From Leptotrichia buccalis C-1013-b (GTDB taxonomy: Bacteria > Fusobacteriota > Fusobacteriia > Fusobacteriales > Leptotrichiaceae): a stretch of 64,000 bases of DNA. The notes beneath the pieces are model-generated. The model was given only the letters and a program-made list of their open reading frames with translations, was not told the DNA's origin and searched no databases. How positions within the stretch are numbered: position 1 is the first letter of the stretch; every line of letters begins with the position of its first letter. The stretch is from NCBI RefSeq assembly GCF_000023905.1, contig NC_013192.1, positions 1,240,001 to 1,304,000 on the forward strand. Reading direction: 5' to 3'. Shown in pieces: positions 1 through 9,950 of this stretch. The position numbers and the translations under genes are program-made.

Positions 1-134
1 AAAATTTTTACTTGTGTTTTTATATAGCTATATCTCATTAATGATATTATAACAAATTATTTTTATTTTTTCAAAAATGTGATATATTAAAATCAGAATT
101 TTATTTTCTAACAGGTAAAAAAATCAGGAAATAT

Positions 135-163
135 TTGATTTAATAAGAATTTTATGCTATAAT
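135..163 (+). promoter_or_regulatory. Strong sigma70-type promoter with no gene behind it
   Basis: A TTGATT -35 at 135-140 is separated by 17 bases from a perfect TATAAT -10 at 158-163, with a TG one base upstream of the -10 (extended -10). The predicted start is near 170. No open frame with a ribosome binding site follows; instead a terminator hairpin lies about 50 bases downstream, so it may drive a short untranslated RNA. Confidence 0.6.
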
Positions 164-169
164 AAACTT

Positions 170-247
170 ACGATATATCGGAAGAGAAAATAAAAATAAT
201 CCAGTCATAAAAAATCTAGGAAGCGAATTGTAGTTCGCTTTTGTTTT
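170..247 (+). ncRNA. Candidate small RNA of about 75 nt, function unknown
   Basis: The stretch begins just after an extended -10 promoter and ends at an intrinsic terminator (stem AAGCGAA at 221-227, loop TTGTAG, stem TTCGCTT at 234-240, then a T-rich tail). The 5' end holds the palindrome CGATATATCG at 171-180. No start codon with a ribosome binding site occurs inside. I do not recognise it as a known RNA family. It could instead be a decayed leader whose gene was lost. The rest of 1-331 shows nothing else. Confidence 0.35.
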
Positions 248-248
248 T
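221..248 (+). terminator. Intrinsic terminator of the candidate small RNA
   Basis: A perfect 7-bp stem (AAGCGAA/TTCGCTT) with a 6-base loop is followed by TTGTTTTT on the plus strand. Confidence 0.7.
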
Positions 249-331
249 ATGTAATTTATGGATAATTTTGATTTCCTCATATACCAAAAAAATTAATTTT
301 ATTTGCTGTATAATACTTCTCCTAATAATAA

Positions 332-733
332 CTATTTAGTTTTTAAAATATCTCTAATTTCTGCTAGCAGCGCCTCTTCTTTAGTTGGAACTTCTTCTTT
401 AACAGCTTCTTCAGCCTCTTTGTCAGATTTTCTTAATTTATTAATGAATTTGACCATTAGAAAAATAACAAAAGCCATTATTAAAAAGTTTACAGTATTT
501 TGAATAAAGTTACCATATAACACTGCTACTTCAGGTTTATTCCCTTGAGCAGGAGTAATAACAAGTTTTAAACCAGTAAAATTAATTTTTCCTAATATAA
601 TCCCTATAATTGGCATAATCATATCGTCAACTAATGACGTTACAATTTTTCCAAATGCTCCTCCTATAATAACTCCGACTGCTAAATCTATCACATTTCC
701 TTTTGAAATAAATTCCTTAAATTCTTTAAACAT
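332..733 (-). CDS. mscL: Large-conductance mechanosensitive channel MscL
   Basis: MscL forms a homopentameric channel in the inner membrane that opens under membrane tension and releases solutes on hypo-osmotic shock. The 133-residue product has the usual family length. It starts with the amphipathic N-terminus typical of MscL (MFKEFKEFISKGNVIDLAVG), then TM1 (about residues 15-40, with closely spaced Gly and Ala that line the gate), a periplasmic loop, TM2 (about 75-97) and a charged cytoplasmic helix rich in Lys and Glu. The start has an AAAGGATG ribosome binding site. It stands alone between the small-RNA candidate and the sugar isomerase gene, with no operon partner visible. Confidence 0.96.
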   Translation of the reverse strand: MFKEFKEFISKGNVIDLAVGVIIGGAFGKIVTSLVDDMIMPIIGIILGKINFTGLKLVITPAQGNKPEVAVLYGNFIQNTVNFLIMAFVIFLMVKFINKLRKSDKEAEEAVKEEVPTKEEALLAEIRDILKTK

Positions 734-859
734 TAAAATACATCCTTTCCTTTTAAAATTATATACTACGTATTATAATGTATTTTTTTCTAAAATGCAA
801 TAATTATTTTTACTTTTTGTTGCACTTGACTTGCCAATATAGTATTAAGAAAATTTAAA

Positions 860-1324
860 TTAAACATCTTTTCTAATGTGTTTTTCAGCAATCGACACAA
901 CTTTATCCACTCTATCTGTATATTTTTTCTCATTTATCAAATAATCAGTAGTCATCCATATTTTTACGATTTCCTGTGCGATGGCAGAACCGATGATTTT
1001 TCCGCCAAGGCAAAGTACGTTTGTGTTTGAGTGGGAACGGGCTAGCCCAGCGCAGAATGGATCTTGACAAATAGCGGCATATACACCATAGATTTTGTTT
1101 GCAATTAAGGCGCTTCCATAGCCAACTCCGTCAATGAAAATTCCCCTGTCAACTTCACCTTTACTTACTGCGAGCGAAGCAGGATAGATAAAATCAGGCA
1201 AATCACAAGATTCTTCACTAAAAGGTCCAAAATCTACAACTTCGTGTCCTTGTGACTCCAGTAATTCCTTAATTTCTTTTTTTAAATTAAATCCAGCATG
1301 ATCTCCAGCCATTGCTATTTTCAT
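860..1324 (-). CDS. RpiB/LacA/LacB-family sugar-phosphate isomerase, non-canonical active site
   Basis: The family interconverts aldose and ketose phosphates (ribose-5-P/ribulose-5-P in RpiB, galactose-6-P/tagatose-6-P in LacAB). The 154-residue product has the N-terminal GDHAG..LKKEI motif (residues 7-17), the ANKI and NVLCLGG motifs and family length. The phosphate and active-site loop, normally CGTGIG with a catalytic Cys, reads DGVGYGS here (around residue 65), so the usual catalytic Cys is replaced by Asp. Some RpiB proteins (mycobacterial type) also lack this Cys and use a Glu elsewhere, so it may be active on another sugar phosphate. It lies downstream of the malolactic-type enzyme gene on the same strand, separated by a hairpin repeat. 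Family confident, substrate unknown. Confidence 0.85.
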   Translation of the reverse strand: MKIAMAGDHAGFNLKKEIKELLESQGHEVVDFGPFSEESCDLPDFIYPASLAVSKGEVDRGIFIDGVGYGSALIANKIYGVYAAICQDPFCAGLARSHSNTNVLCLGGKIIGSAIAQEIVKIWMTTDYLINEKKYTDRVDKVVSIAEKHIRKDV

Positions 1325-1357
1325 AAAATCATCTCCTTGTTTGTTTTCTATTATTAG

Positions 1358-1458
1358 ATGTGTTCGATAACCTAAGTTTTTTCATTTCCACAAGGGGTCA
1401 AGACCCCTTGCTTCAGAATATTTATTTTATTAAATTCTAAATACATATAGTTATCGAA
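1358..1458. repeat. Dispersed hairpin repeat, copy A
   Basis: Bases 1358-1434 match 30410-30484 closely. The core is a perfect inverted repeat at 1391-1410 (CAAGGGGTC AA GACCCCTTG). In this copy an outer inverted pair TTCGATAAC (1363-1371) and GTTATCGAA (1450-1458) encloses it, giving a nested-hairpin element of about 96 bp. It lies between two minus-strand genes, after the malolactic enzyme stop. It may act as a terminator although no T-run follows, or be a small non-autonomous mobile repeat. Confidence 0.7.
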
Positions 1459-1500
1459 TGGCCTATTATATATTTTACCTTGAAAAATTGGGTAAATCAA

Positions 1501-3135
1501 TTAAAAATTCTTGTATTCAGGAATCCATTTTGTATTTTTTATTGCTTCTTTTAAATCGCTTATGGGTTCTGTATTTAATTTTTGATCTAGTACGCTTTGT
1601 CCAACTGCCAGTGCCACAGTTTCAGAAAATTCTGTCAGTTTTGATACTGGAGGAAGTACGGCAGCTCCAGGACTTGTTGTGTCGATTATTCCACCTAGTG
1701 AATGTGCGGCCGCTGAGATTATTTTGTCGTTTACGAGCCTTGATTTTGTTGCGATAATTCCAAGTCCCAACCCAGGATAGATTAAAGCATTGTTTGCTTG
1801 CCCAATTTCGTATGTGATTCCATTGAGTTCTATTGGATCTGATGGGATACCTGTTGCAACGAGAGCTTTTCCGTCTGTCCATTCAATAAGATCTTTTGCA
1901 TTGGCTTCTGCTAGTTTTGTTGGGTTGCTAAGTGGGAAAATTATTGGTCTTGCAGTGTGTTTTGCCATTTCCTGAACTATTTCTTTTGTAAAAGCCTTTG
2001 GCACTGTGGAAGTTCCAACAAGTATAGTTGGTTTCACGGATTTTACAGTGGCTTCCAAAGTAGTTAATTCATTTGCATTTGTAAATTCGCTACGTTTTCT
2101 TGCAAAAGGAATTTGTTCTGGAGTTAGTCCTTCTGTGTCTTCAAATAATAAGCCTTGTCTGTCAACTAGATAAAATCGTTTTTTTGCTTCTTCTTCAGAA
2201 AGTCCCTGCTCTACCATTTCATTGAAAATTCTTCTGGCAATTCCAGCTCCCGCAGTTCCTGCTCCAAAACACATATAAATCTGGTCAGTAAGCTTTTCGC
2301 CTGAAATTTTTAATGCTCCTAAGATTCCAGCTAAAGTGATAATTCCAGTTCCTTGTATATCGTCGTTAAAAGTTGCGATTTCATTTTCATATTTATTTAA
2401 AATATTTGCCGCATTCAATCTTCCAAAGTCTTCCCAGTGAAGATATAAATTTGGGAAAAGTTTTTCAGCTGTTTTTACAAATTTTTCTATAAAATTATAA
2501 TATTTATCTCCTCGAACTCTCTCAAATCTATTTCCTAGATACAAGTCGTTTTCTAGTAGTTCTTTTCTATTTGTTCCAGCATCAATTACAACTGGCAAGA
2601 CAGTAGCGGGATCAATTCCAGCAGCAGCAGTGTAAACCATCAGTTTTCCAACTGAAATGTCAACTCCGTTAGTTCCCCAGTCACCAATTCCAAGGATTCC
2701 TTCTGCATCAGTAACGACAATCAAACGGATTTTTCTATTGTCAGCAGCATTTTTTAAAATAGTTTCTATGTTTTCTGGTTCTTTTACTGACAAATAAGCC
2801 GCATTTTGAGGATTTACAAATAATTCACTGTAATTTTCTATGCTTTCTGCAATTACAGGATCGTAAACAATTGGCATAAATTCAACTACATGTTTGCTAA
2901 ATAAATAATAAAATAATGTTCTATTTGTATTAAAAATTTCCATTAAGAAATGTCTTTTTTCAATTAACTTGTCTTTTTTTAGAAATTGCCCATAAACCTG
3001 CTTTGCCTGTTCATCTATAGTCTGAACATATGGAGGCAGAAGCCCTAATAGTCCATATTCCTCTCTTTCCTTTTTTGTAAAAGCTGTACCTTTGTTAAGG
3101 AATGGATTGTTCAAAATTTCATAGCCTAATTTCAT
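1501..3135 (-). CDS. Malolactic enzyme or close NAD-malic enzyme relative
   Basis: Enzymes of this family bind L-malate, NAD and a divalent metal and give lactate (malolactic) or pyruvate (malic), plus CO2. The 544-residue product is full length. It shows the N-terminal [13 protein letters not shown] motif (residues 14-26), Tyr91 in the MPIVYDP motif, catalytic Lys163, metal ligands Glu235-Asp236 and Asp258-Asp259 (FNDDIQGT), and a Rossmann loop [10 protein letters not shown] at 291-300. The [20 protein letters not shown] block resembles, as I recall the families, lactic-acid-bacterial malolactic enzymes more than MaeA/SfcA; that recollection favours a malolactic role but does not prove it. 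It is monocistronic or co-transcribed with the downstream sugar isomerase gene. Confidence 0.85.
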   Translation of the reverse strand: MKLGYEILNNPFLNKGTAFTKKEREEYGLLGLLPPYVQTIDEQAKQVYGQFLKKDKLIEKRHFLMEIFNTNRTLFYYLFSKHVVEFMPIVYDPVIAESIENYSELFVNPQNAAYLSVKEPENIETILKNAADNRKIRLIVVTDAEGILGIGDWGTNGVDISVGKLMVYTAAAGIDPATVLPVVIDAGTNRKELLENDLYLGNRFERVRGDKYYNFIEKFVKTAEKLFPNLYLHWEDFGRLNAANILNKYENEIATFNDDIQGTGIITLAGILGALKISGEKLTDQIYMCFGAGTAGAGIARRIFNEMVEQGLSEEEAKKRFYLVDRQGLLFEDTEGLTPEQIPFARKRSEFTNANELTTLEATVKSVKPTILVGTSTVPKAFTKEIVQEMAKHTARPIIFPLSNPTKLAEANAKDLIEWTDGKALVATGIPSDPIELNGITYEIGQANNALIYPGLGLGIIATKSRLVNDKIISAAAHSLGGIIDTTSPGAAVLPPVSKLTEFSETVALAVGQSVLDQKLNTEPISDLKEAIKNTKWIPEYKNF

Positions 3136-3255
3136 AAATAATCACCTCTAAATAATATTTTAAATTTATTTTTACAATAAGCTTGATAAAATAAGTATAG
3201 CACTGAAATGTGAGAAAATCAATTTGTTTGTAGTGAATACAGTTTGATTTTTTAT

Positions 3256-3284
3256 TGACAAATTTTGATTGATATGTTATTATT
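3256..3284 (+). promoter_or_regulatory. Promoter for the M15 peptidase gene
   Basis: A perfect TTGACA at 3256-3261 is followed after 17 bases by TATTAT at 3279-3284. The predicted leader is about 100 nt and AT-rich, and leads to the TTG start at 3395. Confidence 0.6.
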
Positions 3285-3394
3285 AATAACATTATAAGTA
3301 ATTATAAAGAAAAAAAACCTTGTATATTTAAAACAGATTATATATAATGTATTTTATATAAAAAACATATCTAAAAAAAAGGAGATGACGAAAA

Positions 3395-4021
3395 TTGAAA
3401 AAATATATAAAGAAAAGTATATTTATAGGAATATTTTCCATTATAGGAATTATGGGAACTGGAAATAAACTTTATGCTGAACAAAATTTTCGACAATGGT
3501 ATGCGGATGATAAGACTGAAAAAATTGAAACAGAATTAGAAGATGTTTATAATAATCCTTCTCATGCAACTGCTGTAAAGTATATGGTTTGGGTTGAAGT
3601 ACCTGTATGGAATTTAAAAAATGGGAAAAAGGTTTCCAGTAAAGCAAGAATACAAGTATTGAATCTATTGGCAGATGAGGTTAAAGAAATATTCACAGAA
3701 ATATATAATGGACCAGAAAAGTTCCCTATTAAATCAGTAGGAGGATATAATTGGCGTCCGAATGGAATCGAAAGCCTTCATAGCCTTGGGCGTGCAATAG
3801 ATATAAATCCTGATGAAAATCCTCAATTGAGTCCTGATGGAGTAGTTTTGGTGGGGAAAAAATGGGAACCATATCAAAATCCTTACTCTATAACTCCTGA
3901 AGGTGATGTAGTAAGAGCATTTACAAGTAGAGGATGGGTTTGGGGAGCAAATTATACTAGACCTGATTATATGCATTTTGATTTCCCAACTAGAGTTGAA
4001 TTTGAATTTATAAATTATTAA
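3395..4021 (+). CDS. Secreted M15-family D-Ala-D-Ala carboxypeptidase-like protein
   Basis: M15 peptidases are zinc enzymes that trim peptidoglycan stem or bridge peptides. The 208-residue product starts with a signal peptide (basic MKKYIKK, hydrophobic core, likely cleavage after residue 28 near LYAEQ). The zinc-site motif S-L-H-S-L-G-R-A-I-D gives His129 and Asp136, and a second His194 lies in DYMHFDF, the arrangement of M15 (VanY/endolysin-like) enzymes. It is therefore probably exported and acts on the wall in the periplasm. The TTG start is chosen because an AAAGGAG site at 3378-3385 sits about 9 bases upstream; the nearby ATG at 3385 is in another frame. A terminator at 4042-4078 ends the unit. 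Confidence 0.85.
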   Translation: MKKYIKKSIFIGIFSIIGIMGTGNKLYAEQNFRQWYADDKTEKIETELEDVYNNPSHATAVKYMVWVEVPVWNLKNGKKVSSKARIQVLNLLADEVKEIFTEIYNGPEKFPIKSVGGYNWRPNGIESLHSLGRAIDINPDENPQLSPDGVVLVGKKWEPYQNPYSITPEGDVVRAFTSRGWVWGANYTRPDYMHFDFPTRVEFEFINY

Positions 4022-4041
4022 AAATACAATATAAAATTGAA

Positions 4042-4078
4042 AAAGGTTTTCTCAGAATAAGTAGAATACCTTTTTTTG
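4042..4078 (+). terminator. Terminator after the M15 peptidase gene
   Basis: AAAAAGG pairs with CCTTTTTTT across a loop of about 20 bases, ending in a T-run. Confidence 0.55.
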
Positions 4079-4107
4079 TTTACTTCATAAATTTGAGATT
4101 ATTTTCC

Positions 4108-4136
4108 TTGTTTGTTATAAAATATTGTGGTATACT
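4108..4136 (+). promoter_or_regulatory. Promoter for mnmA
   Basis: TTGTTT at 4108-4113, a 17-base spacer and TATACT at 4131-4136 lie about 70 bases upstream of the mnmA start. Confidence 0.5.
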
Positions 4137-4161
4137 TATTTTTATAAAAATAGAAGTTTGA

Positions 4162-5301
<1,140 letters not shown>

Positions 5302-5366
5302 ATTTTTTGTTTTATGTGATATGTGGAAATTAAATTTATGAAAAATAAAATTTATGAAGGAGGAAA

Positions 5367-6311
5367 ATGAAAGAATTAATATTTTGCTTGAATGCTACAA
5401 TGCCTGTATTTTTGCTTATGTTACTTGGCTACGTCTTTAGAAAAATTGGAGTTATAGACTTGGAATTTGCAGATAAGATGAACAGGTTTGTGTTTTTGGC
5501 ACTTTTGCCTGTGCTTTTGTTTAAGGAATTGTCATTGTCTGATTTTTCGGCAATTTGGGATTTAAAATACCTGCTGTTCTGCTTTTTTGCAACATTTTTT
5601 TCAATAATGATAATGTGTGTTACCTCAGCTTTCTTAAGGGACAAATCAATTCGTGGGGAATTTATTCAGGCGGGATTTAGAAGCAGTGCAGCTTTGCTTG
5701 CCTATGCGTTTGTTCAGAATGTGTATGGAGAAGCTAAAATTGTAGCACTTATGGTAATTGGAGCAGTTCCTTTGTACAATCTTGCTTCAGTTGTAATTTT
5801 AATGCTGCTTCGTCCAAAACAAGGAAGACTTAACAGAGTAGTTTTGAAAAATACGTTAAAAGGAGTTATAAAAAATCCTTTGATATTGGGAATTTTGGCT
5901 GGAATGATTTGGGCATTGCTAAAAATTCCACAGCCAGTAATTATGAAAAAATCAATTTCAACATTTTCTGCAGCGGCAACTCCTCTTGGATTGTTAGCAC
6001 TTGGGGCGAGCTTTGATGTAAAGGAAGTTTTTTCAAAAATAAGACCTGTGTTAGTGTCGTCTTCATTCAAGCTGATAATTCTTACAGCGATATTTTTACC
6101 AATAGCTATAAAACTTGGATTTAGAGATGAAAAGCTGGTTGCAGTGCTGGGAATGCTTGGAAGTCCGACAACTCCGACTTCGTTTACAATGGCAAAAGGA
6201 ATGGGACATAATGGGGCATTAACTTCTGGAACTGTTATGGTTACGACAATTGTTAGTATTTTTACATTGACGGGATGGCTGTATATATTGAAAATTACAG
6301 GATTAATGTAA
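5367..6311 (+). CDS. AEC-family (auxin efflux carrier type) transporter
   Basis: AEC carriers are membrane proteins that move organic anions such as malate in bacteria. The 314-residue product has about ten hydrophobic segments and the family layout of two five-helix halves; the N-terminal PVFLLMLLGYVFRKIG and the C-terminal GSPTTPTSFTMAKGMG stretches are typical. The start is preceded by a strong GAAGGAGGAAA site. A malolactic-type enzyme lies 4 kb away, so malate is a plausible substrate, but the sequence does not show it. The next gene, a lipoprotein, follows after 54 bases and may be co-transcribed. Confidence 0.85.
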   Translation: MKELIFCLNATMPVFLLMLLGYVFRKIGVIDLEFADKMNRFVFLALLPVLLFKELSLSDFSAIWDLKYLLFCFFATFFSIMIMCVTSAFLRDKSIRGEFIQAGFRSSAALLAYAFVQNVYGEAKIVALMVIGAVPLYNLASVVILMLLRPKQGRLNRVVLKNTLKGVIKNPLILGILAGMIWALLKIPQPVIMKKSISTFSAAATPLGLLALGASFDVKEVFSKIRPVLVSSSFKLIILTAIFLPIAIKLGFRDEKLVAVLGMLGSPTTPTSFTMAKGMGHNGALTSGTVMVTTIVSIFTLTGWLYILKITGLM

Positions 6312-6365
6312 ATTTTTTGTTTATCATAGATTGTATAATAATTTAAATGATTTGGAGATAAAATT

Positions 6366-7352
6366 ATGAAATTGAAGAAATATATTTTAATTGGCTTAAT
6401 GGCTGTATTAGTCGTTGCAGCTTGCGGGAAAAAGGAAAATAATAAAAATAATGGAAAAGCAAAAACTTTGAATATGAAAAAAGAAATTTCAACTGAAGAA
6501 ATTAAAAAATATAATGAATATTTAAAGATAAGTAATGAACCGAATTCTGAAGAATGGAATTCATTTTTTAAAGAAATAAAAAAAGAGGAATTTTTGGATA
6601 CAAATGGCGAAATAAAAAATGTTTCAAATAAAGCCATGTCCATTGAAACTCTCGATCATTCAATTAATTTGATTGGAGAGTATATAAGAGAAATTTCAGA
6701 TATAATGCAGGAATCACCAAAGATAGAAGCGATTGATAAAAATGCTGAAAATTTAATAAATTCTTTGGTGGAAGAACAGAAAGTGCTGACAGAAATTGAT
6801 GATTATTTTGAAAAAGGTGACTATAAGAAAGACAGGCTGGAAAGAGTTCAGGAATTGAATGATAAATATAAAGTTGTGTTGCAGAATAGACAGGAAAATA
6901 ATAAAATTTTTTCCAATTCACTGCGTGAACTGGCTCAAGCTATTAACAAAAAAATGGAAGAAAAATTGAAAAAAGATAAAAAAATCACAAAATTAAATAT
7001 TTTAAAATTTATAACTTCGGTTAATGAATTTGGAGAAACAGCTTTTGGGAAAAATAATTTGAATTTTGATGAATATGAGTTGACAAAATTAGAAAAGGCA
7101 AGTGCTAAAGTAAAGAAAGAATACAGAGCTATATCCGAAATGACATTAGAAAATGCTAAAAAAGAAAATATAACTGAAGCTGACTTTAATAAAATAAAGT
7201 CAAGTTCAAAAATTTTATCTGAAAATATGGAAAAAATGGTATCAGGAATAAAAACTCAAAATATTCAAGTAGTGGTTATGAGTGCAAGCAATATTTTAAA
7301 TGCACAAACTGATTTGGAAAGTGTATATAATTTTCTAATTTTACAGAAGTAA
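6366..7352 (+). CDS. Lipoprotein with helical body, possibly DUF3829-like
   Basis: The 328-residue product has a type II signal peptide: basic MKLKK, a hydrophobic core and a lipobox ending at Cys20 (VVAAC), followed by a Lys/Asn-rich linker. The rest is highly charged and predicted helical, without membrane segments, and resembles lipoproteins of the DUF3829 type from memory of the pattern only. It should be anchored in the envelope. It lies downstream of the AEC carrier and ends at a strong terminator. Function unknown. Confidence 0.7.
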   Translation: MKLKKYILIGLMAVLVVAACGKKENNKNNGKAKTLNMKKEISTEEIKKYNEYLKISNEPNSEEWNSFFKEIKKEEFLDTNGEIKNVSNKAMSIETLDHSINLIGEYIREISDIMQESPKIEAIDKNAENLINSLVEEQKVLTEIDDYFEKGDYKKDRLERVQELNDKYKVVLQNRQENNKIFSNSLRELAQAINKKMEEKLKKDKKITKLNILKFITSVNEFGETAFGKNNLNFDEYELTKLEKASAKVKKEYRAISEMTLENAKKENITEADFNKIKSSSKILSENMEKMVSGIKTQNIQVVVMSASNILNAQTDLESVYNFLILQK

Positions 7353-7361
7353 TAATTATAA

Positions 7362-7402
7362 ATGAGATAAGAAAAAATGCTTATCTCATATTTTTATATA
7401 TT
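7362..7402 (+). terminator. Intrinsic terminator after the lipoprotein gene
   Basis: A perfect 10-bp stem ATGAGATAAG (7362-7371) and CTTATCTCAT (7380-7389) is followed by ATTTTTATATATTTTTT. Confidence 0.85.
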
Positions 7403-7455
7403 TTTTATTATTAATAAAATATATCAAATCATATAAAACTTATATATTTAAGTTA

Positions 7456-7485
7456 TTGACAAAAGATATATAAAAATGTTATAGT
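7456..7485 (+). promoter_or_regulatory. Promoter for the amino-acid ABC importer
   Basis: TTGACA at 7456-7461 and TATAGT at 7480-7485 (18-base spacer) precede an untranslated leader of about 155 nt. I see no known riboswitch in the leader. Confidence 0.55.
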
Positions 7486-7649
7486 AAAATTAAATATTTC
7501 ACATACTTTTAAAATAATTTAAAATTAAATTCAAAGGTTATACAATATTAATTTTGAGAAATTTATAGATAACTTGAAATTAAATACAAAAAATGATAAT
7601 ATTTATTATAAAAAATAAATAAAAATTTAAAAATTTGGAGGAAAAAACA

Positions 7650-8438
7650 ATGAAAAAAATGTTATTATTAATGATTTTAGCATTAAGTGTTTTTATGTGC
7701 AGTGTTCAAAAGGAGGAAAAAAAGGAAGAGAAAAATGCTGATGGAATTCCTAAAAAAATTGTAGTTGGGCTGGATGATTCGTTTGTTCCGATGGGGTTTA
7801 AGAATGAAAAAGGTGAGATTGTAGGGTTTGATATTGATTTGGCTAGGGCGGTTGCTCAAAAATTAGGTGCTGAAGTTGAATTTAAGCCAATAAATTGGGA
7901 TTCTAAGATACTCGATTTGAATGGTGGGAATATTGATTTGATTTGGAATGGGCTTACTATAACTGAGGAAAGAAAAAAAGAAACTGAAATGACAAAACCT
8001 TACTTTACAAGTCACCAGCTTATAGTAGTTAAGGCAGGTTCAAGTATTAATGCAAAAGCTGATTTGGCAGGAAAAAATATTGGAAGTCAAACTGAAAGCA
8101 GTGGAGAAGAAGCTGTGAAAAAATCAGGAGATGACAAGAAATTCAAGGAATTTAAAACATATGCTCAATATGATCAGGCATTTATGGATCTTGACGCAGG
8201 GAGAGTTGATGCAATTATAGCTGATGAAGTATTGGCAAAATATACTAAAAAAACAAAAGAAACTCAGGCTAAAAAAGAACTGTATAAAATCTTGAATGAC
8301 AATTATGGTGAAGAAGAATATGGGATTGCAGCAAAAAAAGGGAATATAAAATTAGTTGAAGCTATAAATAAAGCTATTGAGGAATTGAAGGCAGACGGGA
8401 CATATCAAAAAATTTATTCGAAATGGTTTAAAGATTAA
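7650..8438 (+). CDS. Polar amino-acid ABC transporter substrate-binding lipoprotein
   Basis: The 262-residue product is a type II periplasmic-binding protein (SBP family 3), which captures an amino acid outside the membrane and delivers it to the permease. The signal peptide ends near Cys17 (VFMC, an untidy lipobox). The family signature GFDIDLARAVAQKLG, the WNGLTITEERKK segment and the RVDAIIADE motif are present. The ATG at 7650 is chosen because a GGAGGA site at 7637-7642 precedes it. The stop overlaps the permease start (TAATG), implying translational coupling. The substrate cannot be read from the sequence; glutamine, arginine or cystine are typical. Confidence 0.92.
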   Translation: MKKMLLLMILALSVFMCSVQKEEKKEEKNADGIPKKIVVGLDDSFVPMGFKNEKGEIVGFDIDLARAVAQKLGAEVEFKPINWDSKILDLNGGNIDLIWNGLTITEERKKETEMTKPYFTSHQLIVVKAGSSINAKADLAGKNIGSQTESSGEEAVKKSGDDKKFKEFKTYAQYDQAFMDLDAGRVDAIIADEVLAKYTKKTKETQAKKELYKILNDNYGEEEYGIAAKKGNIKLVEAINKAIEELKADGTYQKIYSKWFKD

Positions 8439-9094
8439 TGGGTAAGTGGGTACCAATATTTATAGAACTGGTAAAAACTTTACCAAATATAGCGGTATTA
8501 TATGTATTCACGATTTTATTTTCCATCCCGTTAGGAATTTTAGGAGCGTTGGCATATACAGGTAAAAATAAGATAATAAAATTCATTATTTCAGTTTATA
8601 CATGGGTTTTTCGTGGAACTCCCTTAATGCTGCAATTAATGGTTGTTTATTATGGAATACCGTTAATGAATTTTGGTGGCTATAAAATAGTTCTTGCACC
8701 GTACACGGCAGCCACAATTACATTTATCATAAATTATGCCGCATATCTTGTGGAAATTATGAGAAGTGGAATTGAAAGCATTGACAAAGGACAGCATGAA
8801 GTGGCAAAAGTACTAGGTTACAGTTATTGGCAAAAAATAATATACGTTATTTTACCGCAGGCAATAAGAAGAGTACTGCCAACATTGGGAAATGAGGCAA
8901 TTACTCTTATAAAGGATACTTCCCTCGTATATGTTCTTGCTGTTACAGAAGTAATGAAACGTACAAAGGAACTGGCAAATATTTATTACAATGTTACTCC
9001 ATATATTTGTGCAATTATTATTTATCTAGTATTAAGTTTTGCTGTTGACAGGCTATTTAAGAGTATTGAAAAAAGAAATAAAATTAGGATTTAA
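8438..9094 (+). CDS. Polar amino-acid ABC transporter permease
   Basis: The 218-residue product is a HisM/GlnP-type permease with about five membrane helices. The conserved cytoplasmic EAA loop (around residues 120-150: EVAKVLGYSYWQK then LPQAIRRVLPTLGNE), which docks on the ATPase, is intact, and FRGTPLMLQL is the typical N-terminal signature. It starts at the ATG overlapping the stop of the binding-protein gene and is followed 54 bases later by the ATPase gene, giving a complete importer operon. Confidence 0.93.
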   Translation: MGKWVPIFIELVKTLPNIAVLYVFTILFSIPLGILGALAYTGKNKIIKFIISVYTWVFRGTPLMLQLMVVYYGIPLMNFGGYKIVLAPYTAATITFIINYAAYLVEIMRSGIESIDKGQHEVAKVLGYSYWQKIIYVILPQAIRRVLPTLGNEAITLIKDTSLVYVLAVTEVMKRTKELANIYYNVTPYICAIIIYLVLSFAVDRLFKSIEKRNKIRI

Positions 9095-9148
9095 AATTTC
9101 TGATTTGTAAATAGTTTTATTAAAATATAAAAAACTGGGAGATAAATT

Positions 9149-9895
9149 GTGGAAAGTGAAAAAATAATTGAATTAAAAAATTTAAAAAAACAATATGGCG
9201 ACAATGTAGTTTTAAAAAATATTAACTTGCATGTTGACAGAGGTGAGGTAGTTTCTATAATAGGGCCTTCTGGAAGTGGGAAATCGACAATTTTACGCTG
9301 TATCGTTGACTTGGAAAGTATAACGTCAGGAGAAGTGTTAATTGAGGGCAATAATTTGACGGATAAAAATGTTGATAAAAAAATAAAAAAGGAAATGCTG
9401 TTAAAGACAGGAATGGTTTTTCAGACATTTAATTTATTTCCTCATATGTCAGTCAGAAATAATATAGTCAGAACTTTAAAACTTGTAAAAAAAATGGCGA
9501 CAACGGAAGCTGAAAATACTGCAAAAAAAATGCTGGATTTAGTTGGACTTTCTGATAAAATCAACAGTTTTCCAAATGAACTTTCAGGTGGACAGAAGCA
9601 GCGTGTGGCAATAGCAAGGGCATTAGCATTACAGCCAGATATTATGCTTTTTGATGAACCAACATCAGCACTTGATCCTGAACTAGTAAAGGAAGTTTTG
9701 GATATAATAAGAAAACTTAAAAAACAAAAAATTACAATGCTGATTGTAAGCCATGAAATGAATTTTGTCCGTGAAATTTCGGATAGAATAGTTGTTATGG
9801 AAAAAGGTGAAATACTGGAAATAGGAACTTCACAGCAAATCTTTGAAAATCCATTTTCTGAAAGAGTAAGAGAATTTTTAAATACAACGAACTAG
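9149..9895 (+). CDS. Polar amino-acid ABC transporter ATPase (GlnQ type)
   Basis: The 248-residue product powers the preceding permease. Walker A GPSGSGKST is at residues 39-47, the Q-loop in MVFQTFNLFPH, the signature LSGGQKQR, Walker B IMLFDEPTSALD and the switch His in IVSHEM are all intact, so it should hydrolyse ATP. The start is GTG at 9149, chosen for the CTGGGAG site 6 bases upstream; no better in-frame ATG exists. It is the last gene of the importer operon and is followed by a hairpin terminator. Confidence 0.94.
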   Translation: MESEKIIELKNLKKQYGDNVVLKNINLHVDRGEVVSIIGPSGSGKSTILRCIVDLESITSGEVLIEGNNLTDKNVDKKIKKEMLLKTGMVFQTFNLFPHMSVRNNIVRTLKLVKKMATTEAENTAKKMLDLVGLSDKINSFPNELSGGQKQRVAIARALALQPDIMLFDEPTSALDPELVKEVLDIIRKLKKQKITMLIVSHEMNFVREISDRIVVMEKGEILEIGTSQQIFENPFSERVREFLNTTN

Positions 9896-9920
9896 AAAAT
9901 AGAATAAAATTAATTTATTT

Positions 9921-9950
9921 AAGGGGGAACTAAAAATTCCCCTTATTAAA
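9921..9950 (+). terminator. Terminator of the amino-acid importer operon
   Basis: AAGGGGGAA pairs with TTCCCCTT (one bulged G) across a short loop. The tail is AT-rich rather than a clean T-run. Confidence 0.6.

Noticed and set aside
3385-3394. ATG start for the M15 peptidase
   Set aside because: It is out of frame with the signal peptide and peptidase; the TTG at 3395 is in frame and well placed.
5714-6643. Long minus-strand frame opposite the AEC carrier and lipoprotein
   Set aside because: It is antisense to two well-supported genes and has no family match or ribosome binding site.
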